NCBI GenBank assembly: GCA_016801845.1 | Contig: CM028921.1 | Coordinates: 10,578,775 to 10,642,774, forward strand | Origin: Polydactylus sextarius | Lineage: Eukaryota; Chordata; Actinopteri; Polynemidae | DNA length: 64,000 nt | Direction of reading: 5' to 3' | Shown: piece by piece, positions 24,918 through 38,200 of the stretch | Position numbering within the stretch: the stretch's first letter is position 1 | Layout of the letters: each line of letters starts with the position of its first letter | Translations under genes and position numbers: made by a program | The notes under the pieces: model-generated | The model's input: the letters and a program-made list of their open reading frames with translations, nothing else | Databases searched by the model: none | What the model was told of the DNA's origin: nothing

Positions 24918-25395
24918 CATTACTGCGTTATACTACATGATTCAAATATGTTCTATACACATATAGAACATAAGAAATGCTGAACTTACAGATTTACATC
25001 TTTTTCTTAGACTGTTTTATTAATAATAATGTGTGTAATGTGTGTGGGTGTAATAGGTTTTTTAGATGATGTGAGGTGTCCATATTGATTTTATTGCTTT
25101 GGGACTTTCGTATTACCAATGGCAGAGTAAAAGTAAACGTTATTCAACATGTTGGAAGCTTGTAATCATGATAACTCTGCTCTGAGATGACTCTACAGTT
25201 GGTGCAGTTGGATCCAATTGGTTGATGATTCACCAATAAGCTACAACACTAAAATCATCCGCATTATATTGTAGAGGTCCCTGTTGTACAACAGGTTTGA
25301 TCCATTGTGAGGTTGTGAGGTGGAGCCTCCGTGGATTTGGTTTGATTCATGTTTGTCGAGAGTGGTTTCTGAGGTGCTGCGGGGCATGTTATCCT

Positions 25396-25427
25396 ACCTA
25401 AACATACCAGTGGTGGTATGTTTAGGT
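25396..25427. repeat. 14-bp perfect palindromic hairpin
   Basis: ACCTAAACATACCA pairs perfectly with the second arm around the 4-base loop GTGG. No function assigned. Confidence 0.75.
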
Positions 25428-25660
25428 TGGTTGTTTTTGTCAAAGTAACATCCACATTCATGCCAAACTCAAGTGTCCCAACAGAACATTGCATTGTAAC
25501 AAGATCATTGATGTTTGTCACTTGCCAAATGGAGCTCCAGTTAGCAAGCCAGCTAGCCAGCTAGCCTCCTCTTTCTGAGGGGAATATAAATGTAACAATA
25601 CAAAGCTGCCTTAACCAGCCTTAAACACTGTAAAGACACAAACAAGCTTTGCATTAGGGC

Positions 25661-26178
25661 TTTTCCACCATTCTGCTCTAGTTCTGCTCCACTCAACTTG
25701 ACTCTACTCACTTGTTTTTGTTTTCCATTAGTGATTGTACCTGGCACCTGGTGCCCTTCTTGGTATCTGCTCCAGCAAGGTACTAAGCGAGCTGAGCTGA
25801 TACTAAAATGTGATGTGAAAAGACTGCCAGACACTGATTTATCAGAGGGAGTGTCTTCACAAGCACAACCAGGCAACAGCGAGTTGAGAGAGCGTCAACA
25901 AAATAATCAACCGCCATTTTTTAAACACCAGCAAGAGTGATAGCCATCGTTGTAGCCTACCTCACCATAAGCTAACCGAGCAACAAGTACAGCATCGCCT
26001 CGATGTCCTCCACTAATGTTTATTAATGTTTTTGTGTCGCAAGCAGTTTCTATCCCACTCACGCTACCCGACCAATTCACATCGAGGAGGTACTAAATTG
26101 TAATGGAAAACGTTGTGCCTGGTACCAATCCCAGTAGAGTCGAGCTAAGTCAAGTAGTGCTAGAAAGGCATAGTGGAA
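25661..26178. mobile_element. non-autonomous DNA transposon (MITE-like) with long imperfect terminal inverted repeats
   Basis: The left end (TTTTCCACCATTCTGCTCTA, then ACTTGACTCTACT, then TTTTCCATTA and GTACCTGGCACC) recurs as reverse complement at the right end (GGTACCAATCCCAGTAGAGT, AGCTAAGTCAAGTAGTGC, ATAGTGGAAAA). This gives TIRs of roughly 100 bases with indels. The 0.5 kb length and absence of a transposase frame indicate a non-autonomous element. Superfamily not determined. Confidence 0.6.
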
Positions 26179-29100
26179 AAAAAACATGTTAATTTAGGAT
26201 TAACAATGATTTGTAGGCTAATAATATGACGAAAATGCGCAGCTGTGAGTAGCTTTAAGAAAACAACCTGAAAATCTGCAGGTTAACAATTTAGAAGTAA
26301 GATTCGGCCTACAAAGAAACACAGATGCAGAGTGAAACTATAAAAAACTGTGTCACTGTCCAAATATCTTTGGATCTAACTGCAGTTTCTCAATAGTTAA
26401 TCAATAAAGCTGTGGCTTGGCTTCAATCGGCCACTCTTCCTCACTTTGGACAGTCTAGGCGTCTTTCCACTTTCACATTACCGAAAGTGAACAAAACCTT
26501 TTTCCAAAACATTAAGTCAGGTTCTGACAGATATTTTTGCAAGACTAAGTGCTTTCGTTGTCCCGTATTAGCCTAATTGTAGAGGTTGTTAATCTAAAAA
26601 GTAGTAGGTGTAATGAGTTAGCAGGGTGGTAGGGCAACTATCACACATGATTTAACAGCGCTGCCTCTCCAGACTGAGGTGGTAAGATTTCAGATGTAAT
26701 GAAAAGTCAGCGGTGTTGAAAAAGTTCACTCAGGTGTAGAAATAAATGGGAAACGCTCAGCAACTTCTTTAATTAACCTGAACTCTGTGGTTGTAACGCA
26801 ACGCATCCACGTGTTGAAGCCATGATTGAGCTGATTGTGGAAAAACAAACAAACAAAAAAAAAAACACATACAAAAATGTTGTATCATCACTTATCATAA
26901 AACATTATTTCCTTTCAGATATTATCCTGCAATTAATTCAACTGAACAAGTGTTCTGTCTCCATTTGTCTGGCCTAATTGTGTTTATACAGTTTAATCCA
27001 CTCTGTTGTATTGGCTCCTTGGACACTCTTCTTGGACGTTTAATGCGGTTTAGAGTGAAGTCAGCAGAGTGTTTTCTCGAAAGCTCGTCTCAAATTGAAC
27101 AGTGAGCTTTACTCTCCATCTGGTAAAGGAGCAGGGAAAATATTTAACCTCTAGATTTTTAGATACAGAGCAAACAATCTTCTGCTTGATGTTAAACTCA
27201 AAGATGCCAATTCCTTTTAGCCCAGTTTGACTTGACTTTGACTTTTGATGAATCCCACTGACTTTGGTGACACAGTGACCTTTGAACCGACATTATCTGC
27301 TTGAAATTCAATTTGTCTGATACTTCCCATGACTCTCTACTCTCATTTTGTGTTTAGTGATAATTAGTAACTGTTTAACATCTGGCTTTCTGATGTTTTT
27401 ACTGTGTGGGAGCACATTAGCATGCTGATGCTAGCACTTAGCTCAGGTACACCACAGAGCTGTCAACTGTAGACTTGTAGTCTTGTCTAGACATTCTTTG
27501 ACCAGACTTCAGCATAATTTCTTATGGTTTCAGTGCCTTTTTATCAGCCTTTACAAGTTGAGTGTCCTCGCCAAGAAACTTAGATTTGCGGGTGTATTTT
27601 GAACCCTGAGTGATTGAGCTGATTGGCTTCAGCGCTCAGGTTCTTCCTGCCTCAGCTGGCGCCACCGCTGACATTTGAAAAAAAATAATAAAAAAAAGCT
27701 GGCGCCGGGTGGTGCCGTGCTACTTTAACTTGACCGGACACTACATGTGCTGCTGTGAAGCAGAAAGTCAGAAAGACTGAGTCTGACATGGAAACGGGTA
27801 GATATGTGAGGATGTAGAGAAAGCAATATGCACTGGGTTTTTGCTGCCAGTGCACTTGGCTGTTACTCAGCGCGCGGCACCGAGGCAGTTAATTTGATTA
27901 TGAGTCATTGGTCGAGATTAAAAGCAAAGTTGATTGATCAGTTGTCGGGAGAGCAAAACAGAAAGAGTCAGAGTAGAGCAGCTGACAGGCCTGTACTCCC
28001 CCACCCTTCCCTCTCCCTCCTCACTCAGCCACTCTCTGTTTCTTATTATTGCTTTTTCATCAGACTCATCTCATCTTTATTTTCCTCCAGTTCTTTCTAT
28101 TATCTCACCTCTGTCTCACTTCTCCCCTTATGTAACCTCTCTTCTGCTCTCTTCTCCTTCTCTCCATTTTATTTCTCTGTGTGTGACTGTGTGTGTGTGT
28201 GTGGACATAAATCAATGCACCTGTTCCTATCGATTAGACCTTTTCCCAACATGCAGATTCAATGCAGGGAAATTCTTGTTTTCTGTCATCTCCTTTCCTC
28301 TCTGAAAGCAGCAACAGCACACGGCAGCTATGGCTTCTTATTTCCATTCAGACGGTTCCTCTCTCAGCAGGTGTAATGTCTGAGCTGCTTTAGGATCAGC
28401 TGTGGAGAGACGAGAGGAGGTAGAGGAGGAGGCTGGCTGGTTTGCATGCAGCAGCCACAGTGTCTTTATCCTCTTTGATCATGCTGGGTTTTTTCTTTTT
28501 TATTCTTTTTTACAGAAGTCAGAAATTTGACATTCTGTTACATTGATGAAGATACTCACTGCTGAATGAAACAACACGTTAATTTAAGCCTGTCTTTTTT
28601 TTTAAATATGTAGAAAAGGAAATTAAAGATTCCTGGAAATCCCGGATATTAACTGTCATATTAGTAATATGGATATTAGTCATTTTAAAATAAATTCTGT
28701 CCATGAGTTGTTTTATCTCCACCTGCAGCGATCAAGTTCACACTCATATTCCTGTGACACTGAATCTGTGTGAGGCTCATGTTGATGAGAGTAAATTTGA
28801 TATATCCATCTGACTCACACACACACGCACACGCACACACACAGGTTAACACATAATCATCATCATCATCTCTCTGCAGGTCTTTTGCCTCCTGAGCACC
28901 TGAAAGAAAATCATCCAATGTTCCCTGTGAATACAGTCAACAGCTCTGAGATATAAATAAATGTGACTTTTCAGTTTGTAATATAGAAGAAAAACATGAC
29001 TCATGCATGACTCTTAACTAAGACTTCCATTTTTTCTTGTTTTTTTTTTTTTTCATTTGACACCTCCATTACAGTTGCATTTTGCAAAATGTATTGTCCT

Positions 29101-29771
29101 CATGCCACTTAACTCTAATCACAGTTGGGTTTTTTTGTAAAACAACACTGTGACAAGACACCATTTCATGCATATCATGGTAATTGAAAAACCCTTTAGC
29201 CAACTACGCTCTGGTGGAAGACAGATTTTTTTTTTCTTATGAAGAATGTAATCAGGCAGAATGCCTGCAGCACCACAATAGAGATAAATTTAAAAGAAGA
29301 AGGATAGTAGAGATCATGTGGGCATGAAGATGACATATCAGTGGAAAAGCTTTTATGCAAATTTTCACCTTTTCTTTTCACAGACCTCTGTTAATGAGCT
29401 CTCACTTGAAGGAAAGTGTCATGTTTTAAAGAGGAAAGTTGATGTGATCTGAATCACTGACATATATGATGACTGTTTATCATCAAGGAAATCACATTTT
29501 ATGGTTTCTCCACTTGCAGTTTTATCTTTTTTCAGCTCGAAGCAGGAATGATACGTGTGAAAATTCAGCTGAGTCCTCCCCTTCATGCTGGCAGGGCTGC
29601 TTCTGTCGCCTGTCTCACTTTATTTATTTATTTATACACACAAACTATTTTTACCTCCATCTTGCTGTTGTCCTTATCACACAATCTGAGACACTTTTGC
29701 TGAGATTTTATGTGTTGGAAGGTGGCAGGAAAATGGTGAACAGAGGAGAGATGCTTGTCATATATACATAT

Positions 29772-29949
29772 ATAGATCCCAAGAGGTTGCCTCGTGTGGC
29801 TGGAGGGAATATTGTTTTCACCAACATTGTTTTAACCTACCTTGTCTGACAGATTATTAATGGATTATTAAACTGTTTTTCTTGAACATGTAGTGACAAA
29901 TAAAACCAACAGGCTGGATCATGTTACTAGGGCATGGTTCAGGTTGATG
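29772..29949 (+). repeat. left arm of a large inverted repeat
   Basis: Reads as the reverse complement of 31340-31578, nearly identical except for a few single-base differences and one block of about 61 bases present only in the other arm. Match limits are GATCCCAAGAGGTTG on the outside and CATGGTTCAGGTTGATG on the inside. Confidence 0.85.
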
Positions 29950-29953
29950 TTTA

Positions 29954-29960
<7 letters not shown>

Positions 29961-29986
<26 letters not shown>
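29961..29986. repeat. (AT)n run
   Basis: Thirteen AT units a few bases inside the inner end of the left inverted-repeat arm. Confidence 0.93.
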
Positions 29987-30795
29987 CTTTTATTTAAGTA
30001 TTTGTGTTTGAAAAACATGTAAAGACAGCGACTGGTGTTGAGGAAGTGATACTGACCAGAAAGAAAAAAAAAGTCTAGGGGTCACTGTGTCTGACGATAA
30101 TTGCAACTTTATGACTCCTGACTCCTTCAACCCGCTGGCATCCAATTCACATTAACAGGCTCTACAAAGCAAATGTCCAGAAACGTGTCTCCTTTTTTTA
30201 GTTTTGTTTCTATTTCAGTCAAAAATTGTTGGTATTCTGCCTCCTTGATCCCACTGAGGAGCCAGAACACCCACGCCACCTCATTATTCACTAAATCTGT
30301 CTGAGACGTCGTCTTGTTTCCTCCTCTTCCTTTTTTCTTCTTTTTTTAAAGCTTCCTCTGGACCTCCTCTGCTTCACTTGTGTGTCACCTAAAGTGGTGT
30401 CGAGCTGATCTGAGCCATGCTGTGCTGTGCAGGCTGGTGGTGGTGGTGTTGCTATCACAGCGTCCCTCTCTGCCAGAGATTCCCCATGCTTTTGCTAATG
30501 GCACATCAGCAGCTGTCAGAGGGCCCTGCACTGCGTCAGCCACTTTAATTGGGCCTGCACGGCTGTGGTCTGCAAAGCGCTCAGCAGAATTGAGTGAACG
30601 CCACCACCACCACCACCCCATCCCCATACACTCCACCAAACCCCCCCTCCATCCCCTCCACCACAACCCTCCTTCTTAAGTCTTTTTCTATATCATTAGT
30701 GTAATGCTCCCGTTTCCCCCGGACCGCTGAGATATGGGGAGATTCCAACAAGAGGGGGAGGAGGAGGAGAGGAGGAATGAGTCACACACCAGCAA

Positions 30796-30798
<3 letters not shown>

Positions 30799-30832
<34 letters not shown>
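30799..30832. repeat. poly(T) run, 34 bases
   Basis: Long homopolymer in the loop between the inverted-repeat arms. On the minus strand it is poly(A), as left by a retroposed transcript, but no retroposed gene or SINE was recognised beside it. Confidence 0.93.
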
Positions 30833-30833
<1 letters not shown>

Positions 30834-31339
30834 GAGGCAGAGAGAGTTGCAAGAAAATATTGTTACCCCTTTGTTTCTTGAAAAGAGAAGAGATAGCTGT
30901 TTTTTGAGAAACGACTATAAAAACTGAATTGATTTCTTCTGTCTTCACTCTGCACAATCAGTTCATTCGCGATCCCTGTGCTTGTGTTTGTGTTTATAAT
31001 CAAAATCAAAATTTCTTTAGTCACTGACTTTTCTCATTTGCGACAGAACAAACATTTTGAAGACAGGAGACATGATGTGAAAAGGATGAAGGAATGAGTA
31101 TAAATGTGTATATTTGCCAAGTTTCTGAATTTATCAGTAAAAAAACACGTTCCTTGCTGTGTTTTAATCAACATGTTCGATCTCGCTGCATGATATCCAA
31201 CATGATTATTAAACTTATTAGTAAACTTAATCATCTTTAGATACTAACAGGATCTATGGCTTCTAGTTGGGTTATTTCCAATACAATACTTATTGATGCA
31301 ATAGCGCTTCATTGCCAAAACCTAGGATCAGGCTTAGCC

Positions 31340-31578
31340 CATCAACCTGAACCATGCCCTAGTAACATGATCCAGCCTGTTGGTTTTATTTGTCACTACA
31401 TGTTTAAGAAAAACAGTTTAATAATCCATTAATAATCTGTCAGACAAGGTTGGTTAATGTTGGTAAAAACAATATTCCCTCCAGCCACACAAGGCATAAT
31501 CCTCATCAAAAAAATGACAGCACTTGTTCAAACAACCAGTGCTTCCATTTCCCTAACATGCAACCTCTTGGGATCTAT
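31340..31578 (-). repeat. right arm of a large inverted repeat, with an extra ~61-base block
   Basis: Starts CATCAACCTGAACCATGCC and ends CAACCTCTTGGGATCTAT, the reverse complement of the left arm. The extra block lies at about 31494-31560 and is absent from the left arm. The arms enclose 1.39 kb. Confidence 0.85.
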
Positions 31579-32202
31579 CCAATAGCAGCTGTTATCTACA
31601 CAAAGCGAAGACAGAAGCAGAGTTTTTTTTTGTTTTGTTTTGTTTTTTTGCTGTCACTCAGCAAAATATCTCATGCAGCGTGTTGATAAAATGCACAAAT
31701 GTTAAATCATAGCATGGACCCTGACATTCCTTGTTATGCTTGCATGTTGTTGTGCATACACCGTATCTTGAATGCAGCCATGGATGTCATGAGTTATTAA
31801 ATTCCCATGGTGCATTTTGGCGCCTGTGGCCCAACACGGGCTAATCCTCCCATGTTCACTCTGATTCATGTTGAAGGGAAAATTCTGCATTTTTTTTTTT
31901 AATATTATAGCTGGCGCTAAATATGAGAAAGTTATTTAATTATTCTCTGCAAAACAGAATAAATGGTCCGTTCAACTGTATATTTGATAAATTTTATAAG
32001 AGCAAAGAGTGAGTCAAATTTTACTCTGAACCAAGTTGCCATTTAGAGTAAATTCTGTAATTCTTCTTTTGGGTTGTTCCCTCTAAGCCAAAGTCTGGCA
32101 AGAGCTCAGAGTTTGAGTCTTTCATCTGTTATCGTCTTTGACATAAAAAGCCACTTGAACAGATTATTGTTTGGATGTTTTTTGCAGGCTGGCTGCAGCA
32201 CC

Positions 32203-35200
32203 ATGTCCTCGGCTGAAAGTGAGGATATATCAGGCTACCATCTGAGTGGTGAGTGGACGGCGCTGCATGTCACCTAGGGATTACCAGTTGTTTCAGTGAC
32301 CTCTGCATGAATATCTGTGTGGATGAACACTTGACTTAATCCACACTGCTGTAAATGTATTCCTGTTATTGCATTTATGTGTCTATTTGACGACTTTCAC
32401 CACCTTAATTTGAAATCAGTATTAAGGTAATCAGGGCAGGGCAAGTTCAACATGTGAACTGGCCCAGTATTTGGCTTTTCTAGTGTGTTAGAACATGGAA
32501 TAAAGCTGTCAAAGTCCTCCTATGGATGCAGTTCATCATGAGAAAGTAAGACTCATATCTCAAAAGCAACATGAGGCCTCTGATGTTAAATTCAGAGCGG
32601 CATTTCAATTTGTCTGTCACATTTTTCCGCCTGATTTACATAAAACTTTATGAGTCTTGACTATCTCGTAACTCTTTGCTAAATGACAAAAGCTTGAAAC
32701 AGAAGCTGACTGTGCTCAGTGACTGTGAGTTTGTTATTATTAAACTCTCCTTCTTGGGTTTCTCCCAACCAGTGATCACTCATCCTTAAAATATAATACA
32801 CAGACAGTTAATGAAGCCAGGTTTTAAACTACCAAAAATACCTATAGGTAGTTTTAAGCACCTGTTGTTTTCTGGGTCTGTTTCAGTGGTGCGTAACCCG
32901 CCCGGCTGGGAGGTTGGGATCTACCTGGTGGGTTTTTTCGTGCTGCTTGGTGTAGCTGGACTCAACATCTGGAAACTGTGGAAATCTGGAACCTTCCCTA
33001 CGCCGTCGCCGTTTCCTAACTTTGACTATCGTTACCTACAAGAAAAATATGGAACCTCTTTCTCAGAAGTCAGACAAAAGGTACATGTACATCCATACAA
33101 CTCAAACCAACCAGCTTCAGGTGGCATTGAGGGTCAACAACATGCAGCTTTTCCGTTGGACTGACACTTCCTGTGATTGAAAGTTTAATATTCCTTGAAA
33201 TTTACTTCAATTTGACCTGTGAAACATCTCAAAAACCTGATGGTACATTACCTACTCTTTACCTACTACCTACACTTTTAGTGACTTGGTGGTGAACATA
33301 GTGGTGCATTTGGCTGCAATATTTCAAGCAGTAGTTGGTAGAAACCCCAAACAGAGTTAAACAATATTGAGTATTGGAAAAAATATGACAAGTGATCATA
33401 TTGCTCTGAAACCTTTGAATATGTGAATTACTAACTGTTTGCTTACAAGTTTACTAAATAAAACACTATAAAAAAGTTGATATGTCAGTGTTTCTTCATC
33501 ATTTCTGCTGCCACCACTTGGTTAGAATAAATCTGTTATTGCAGGTTTGCAGTTGCTGACTGGAATTAATGCTAAAAGTTTCTTACTTTTCCACTTTCCG
33601 TCCTCATTTCCTCCATAAAGAGGGTGGCAGCCAACAACCACCGGCGGACCTCCACCACCTCCAGCCGTAAACCCAGCCTGGCCCTGGGCGACACCCCAGA
33701 CGGCTTCAGGGACCTGGGTCACTTGGAGCTGATGAGCAGGGAGCTGGACCCGACGGGCATGGCCCAGCTCAACCGCTCCATCTCCACTGACTCGCTCAGC
33801 TCCATCTCCTCCATTGCCAACAACTTCGGCCACGACTTCACCGTCGGTCAGCTGGAGGTGACGCTCGAGTTTGAACCGTCCAGGCAGCCAGGCCACGGTG
33901 TGGGAATGCTTCACATCACCCTGCACCAGGGCAAAGACCTGCTGGAAAAAGAGGAGGGAGATTTCCCCGGCTGCTTTATCAGAGTCTCCTTGGGGCCCGA
34001 GGAGCTAAATGTTGGAGTCACACGGGTAAGAAAATCATTGCTGTCTTGTATTTTTGTGCTTTATGCATATGTTATATCTTACACTGTAAAACTTGACTTA
34101 AAATCTTCATCTGACTGCACTATTATCTAACACTGCCATCAATCACTGATCTGATTGGTGCTAAATGAAAAGTTTATGACAATTCGTTCAATTGTTGTTG
34201 GAGGAAACACAGTAAAATTCAATAGTAACCTTTCAGAAACAATTGTTCAGCCTTTTTACTTTTACAGAAGACTCCAACAATGTAATTGACAGTTATAATT
34301 AACTGACAAATCAATCACTCTGCTAATTATTTCAGTGGTACAGTGTGTTTTTGTGTGAGAAAATCTGAATTTTACAGTGTTTTAAACATTTTCTCATTAA
34401 AGATGAGGAAGTTTCTCATTAACTGGCACCGTTGTTGTAAAAAAAATAAAAAAAATAAAGGACCTGGGGACTTTGAGTATAACTGCCAGTAGACTACTAA
34501 TGGAGCAGAGATTCAAGAGTGAGGGTAAAAATTAAAGGAATAGTGTCTCAGTTGGGTAATTAACGGTTAAGCTGTGATGACTGAACTTCGGCAAAGGCCC
34601 AAAGAAAAAAGTCGTTCCTGATGTTGTGGCAGAGCAGTGAGGATGTATCGTGGTGTCTGTTCTCACTCTGGGGGGCTGGAGGAGGACAACTTGAATTGTG
34701 TTTTAAGATTTAAGCCATGGTTTAACTTTAGTCAGATACAGTGTTCTGCTGGGTGAGAAGCTCAGTGCTGCAACTTGACAAGCCAATCACTTCCTGTATG
34801 ATGGAGAGAGAGAGAGAAAGAGAAGGAGACCATTTCATTTGCTTGAGTGGTAAGCTCCCTCCCCCTGGGAACTAGAGGTTGATTTCACTTCTTTTACCAT
34901 CAGGACTGGATGCGATTGACTTTGAGTTCTCTCCATTTAAAATATGACCTTCAACCTAATGTTCCAGATCACAACATAACAGAAAATATGAGTTTAGATT
35001 AAGATAGTAGACAATGCATTAGAGTTTTTGCCATATTGCCCTCTTAATACCTCTGGTTGTAATTGGTCTTTGGGGACAGTTCTACAAATCAGTGAGAAAG
35101 ACAAAGTGATGAAGTATATTGATTTTTTTTTTTTTTTTCAGGAGTTTAATTTTCAGGATTAGACAAAAACTATATATCTGTCTGTTCTTAAGTAATATAT

Positions 35201-38200
35201 CTCCCAGATTTTTTTTTTTCAAAAAAAAAGATAAGTTAATACTATCATAAAATACATTAGTTTGGAAGAACATTTTCAAAAATAAAACTCAATGCATTGA
35301 GTTCAGATTTATCCACCTCTTGTATTTGATTGTACCACAAGTTGGTTGTTATGTAATAATTGTATCTTACTATTGTTATTGTAACTGAAGCTTTTGTCTT
35401 ATTACTTAATTACATAATCTTGATTTATCGAGTCAAAATCTGGTCCAAATAGATTAAAATTCTTTAAAAAAAAAAAACACTTTGCCTTGATATGAAGTGA
35501 CAAGAAAAGACCAGGGCTACATTTCTCCATCTGCTCCACCTGCCAGTCGCCTTCTGCCTTCAGCATCACGTTGCCAAGAAATCCACTAAATCCACTGTTT
35601 TTTTTCTGGCTGTGAATCAGCAGCGTGGAGCCTCGTGTTACTGTTTTTTTTTTTTTTTTTTTTTGTGCAGTTTGTTTGTGCAGCTTTGACAAGGACTCGC
35701 TGCGTCTTGATCGTGTTGTTATGTTATATTAATGCCTTCGGGCCCGGTGTAATAATAGGAGGGAAGCAGCCACTGATGCTTTAGTGGCTTCCTCTTTAAT
35801 GTGGAGGAGCGGCAAGGACCAGAGGAAATGCTGACATCAGCTCCGCTCGCCCTGATGGTCAAGCCAGCGTTTCTCTCTCTCTGTCTCTCTCTCTTATTTT
35901 CTCCTCCAGCTCTGCGTCGTTGTCACTGTTTTTGTTTAGCTCATCGTGTGTCCGTCACTTTCTTTCTCTCCCTCTTTCACCCCGTTTATTTGCTGTCACT
36001 GCTTTTTTTTTTGCTTTTCTTTTGCCTGTAATAATTCTCTTTTTCTCTCTTTTTGATTACCTTTTCGTCAACACACACATCGCCATAACAACCCCCTCGA
36101 GCGATAAGCCTCAAAGCGCAGACAGTCTCGTATTGTGGATGGCAGAGATACTGTCTGCTTTATATCTTTATGTACATATTTACACAGCAGCATCAGCAGC
36201 AGTGGGAGCTTTTCTGAATTCTGGAGGTGTTGATTGTGTATGATTATGATGCTATTCAGCTGTGGCACAATCCAAGGTCGACCCCACAGGCTGATTTGTG
36301 GATCGTGTGCTCTGAATCCACAAATCTTTTATGCTTCATGCAGTTGTTATTTTCCCCCGGTTTATCAATAAAGAGCTACAGGCGACCTTGCACAACTACT
36401 TGTGCAATTTCGCACCTCAATAACAAACAAAAGGCTATTATTAAATCCACTCTCCTCTGTGAGTTCACTAGTTGCCTGGTAACTTCCAGCAGCTCAACGG
36501 TCCCTCGTTTCAGCTCATGCTTCAGCGCCTGATGGCTTTGAAATCAACATCAGACATAAAAGTTAGTGTGTTAGTTTTTTTTGGCCAATCTGGCGGAATT
36601 ACAGCGTCTCTCACTTTGATCTGAAATACTCATGGTGCACTGGCCAGGCCATTTTGTTCTCAGACTCTGTTTGTTATTGTAAAAGCTGTTTTTTTACTGC
36701 CAAGAAAAAAAACTGTACTTTTGAAGTTGATGGGGGAAAAAACTACAAATTTAAAAAATGTTATTGTCTTACTGATACGGTTTCATTGTGTGGTGTGTGA
36801 CTGTAGTAGATGTGTCCTCTATGACTTTCACTTTTAAAAAACAAATAATTACCTATTAGTCATCATATAAAGCCACATAAATACTTTATTTTAATTTATC
36901 CAGGTCTGGAGATACTATATAACATCACATTCAGTTCTGAGCTACTAAGAAGTGACTTAAACAAGTGACAACACCAATGTATCATCTACAAACAATGTCC
37001 CAATTACCAGGAGTTTTAATTGTACAATAAAAGAGTCGATCAAAGAAACAAAAACACAAAGTTCACCTGGCTGCACATTTTCTAACAACTTGGTTTTGTT
37101 AAATGCAGTTTTGTAATACAGTATATGAAAGTAAAGATACCAAAAATGACTTTGGTAGAAGTTGAAATCACCAACTAGAATGATACTCAAGTAAAAGTCT
37201 TAAAGTATCTGGTATTTACTATACTTAAGTATGACAAGCAATCTATAATTAAATTAATTTAAATTATAGTACATGTCAATAAAAACAGAAGAATATTATG
37301 AAGTTTATCCAGCACTTTAAAACATGGAGCCTACAACAATCCTCATAGACAATGTCTTGAGTCTGAACTAAAGAACTAAAGTTGTTCTTTTTTCACTAAA
37401 TTCCTGTTTGATATTGATATTTATTTGAAGTTTCTCCATCCATCCACCCTTTAAGCCTACATAAACCCTCAAACATAGTGTTGATAGTCACAGGTAGACT
37501 TAGAGTGAATGACACTGAACACTGAAAATGTATCTGAGTAAAAGCATGTCATTAGGAAATGTAGTGAAGTAAAAGAGAAAGCTGATAGAATTAAAATAAA
37601 AATAAAAACTCAAGTAAAGTACATACTCCCAAAACATACTAAAACATCATCATACAAAACATACATAAGCAAAGCAGTGAAGTATTATTTCTTTGTTACT
37701 GTGAACACTGGTTAAATATAAGTTTAATGGCAGCAACTTCTCTTTTTCATCCAACCTTTCTTTGTCCGCCTCTGTACGTGGTGCTCTGGTAATGGCTTTT
37801 AGAAAGTAAATAATGGAAGTTGAGATAGACCTGGAATACAGCGAATGCACAAGGGTTCATTCTGCCTGTTTGAATGAGAGGTGCTTCACCGCTGAGTGAG
37901 TTATCGTCTAATAAATAGAGAATGTTTGGTCCATTTCGTGCTTTGCAGTCACACTCTGAAGTTGAGTGAGTCAGGGAGAAAGGATGGAAATATTTGCAGA
38001 TTTAACAACCCACACAACTTATTTTTCTCTGAAAGTTCAGATTTTTGCTTACAAGGCCTTCTGTGCAGGTGTTTTTAGTACGATAACTATCTAATAAATC
38101 TATTTAATCTAACAATTCTATTCAATCTGCCCATGAGAGCCAAACGATCATCATGATTTATATACAATCATACTGTTAGCTACACCATCTCCTGCCTCCA

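Larger units (their letters stand above)
22418..32187 (+). other. putative syt12 first intron, repeat-rich
   Basis: About 9.8 kb between the CpG-rich exon and the first coding exon. It contains two opposed microsatellites (23756-23833, 23984-24015), a SINE (24674-24917), a 14-bp palindrome (25396-25427), a TIR element (25661-26178), an (AT)n run (29961-29986), poly(T) (30799-30832) and a large inverted repeat (29772-29949 with 31340-31578). No coding exon is supportable. Confidence 0.5.

Noticed and set aside
27828..28376. 182-codon frame in the syt12 intron
   Set aside because: Ser/Leu/Phe-rich translation of a pyrimidine-rich tract, without splice context or domain.
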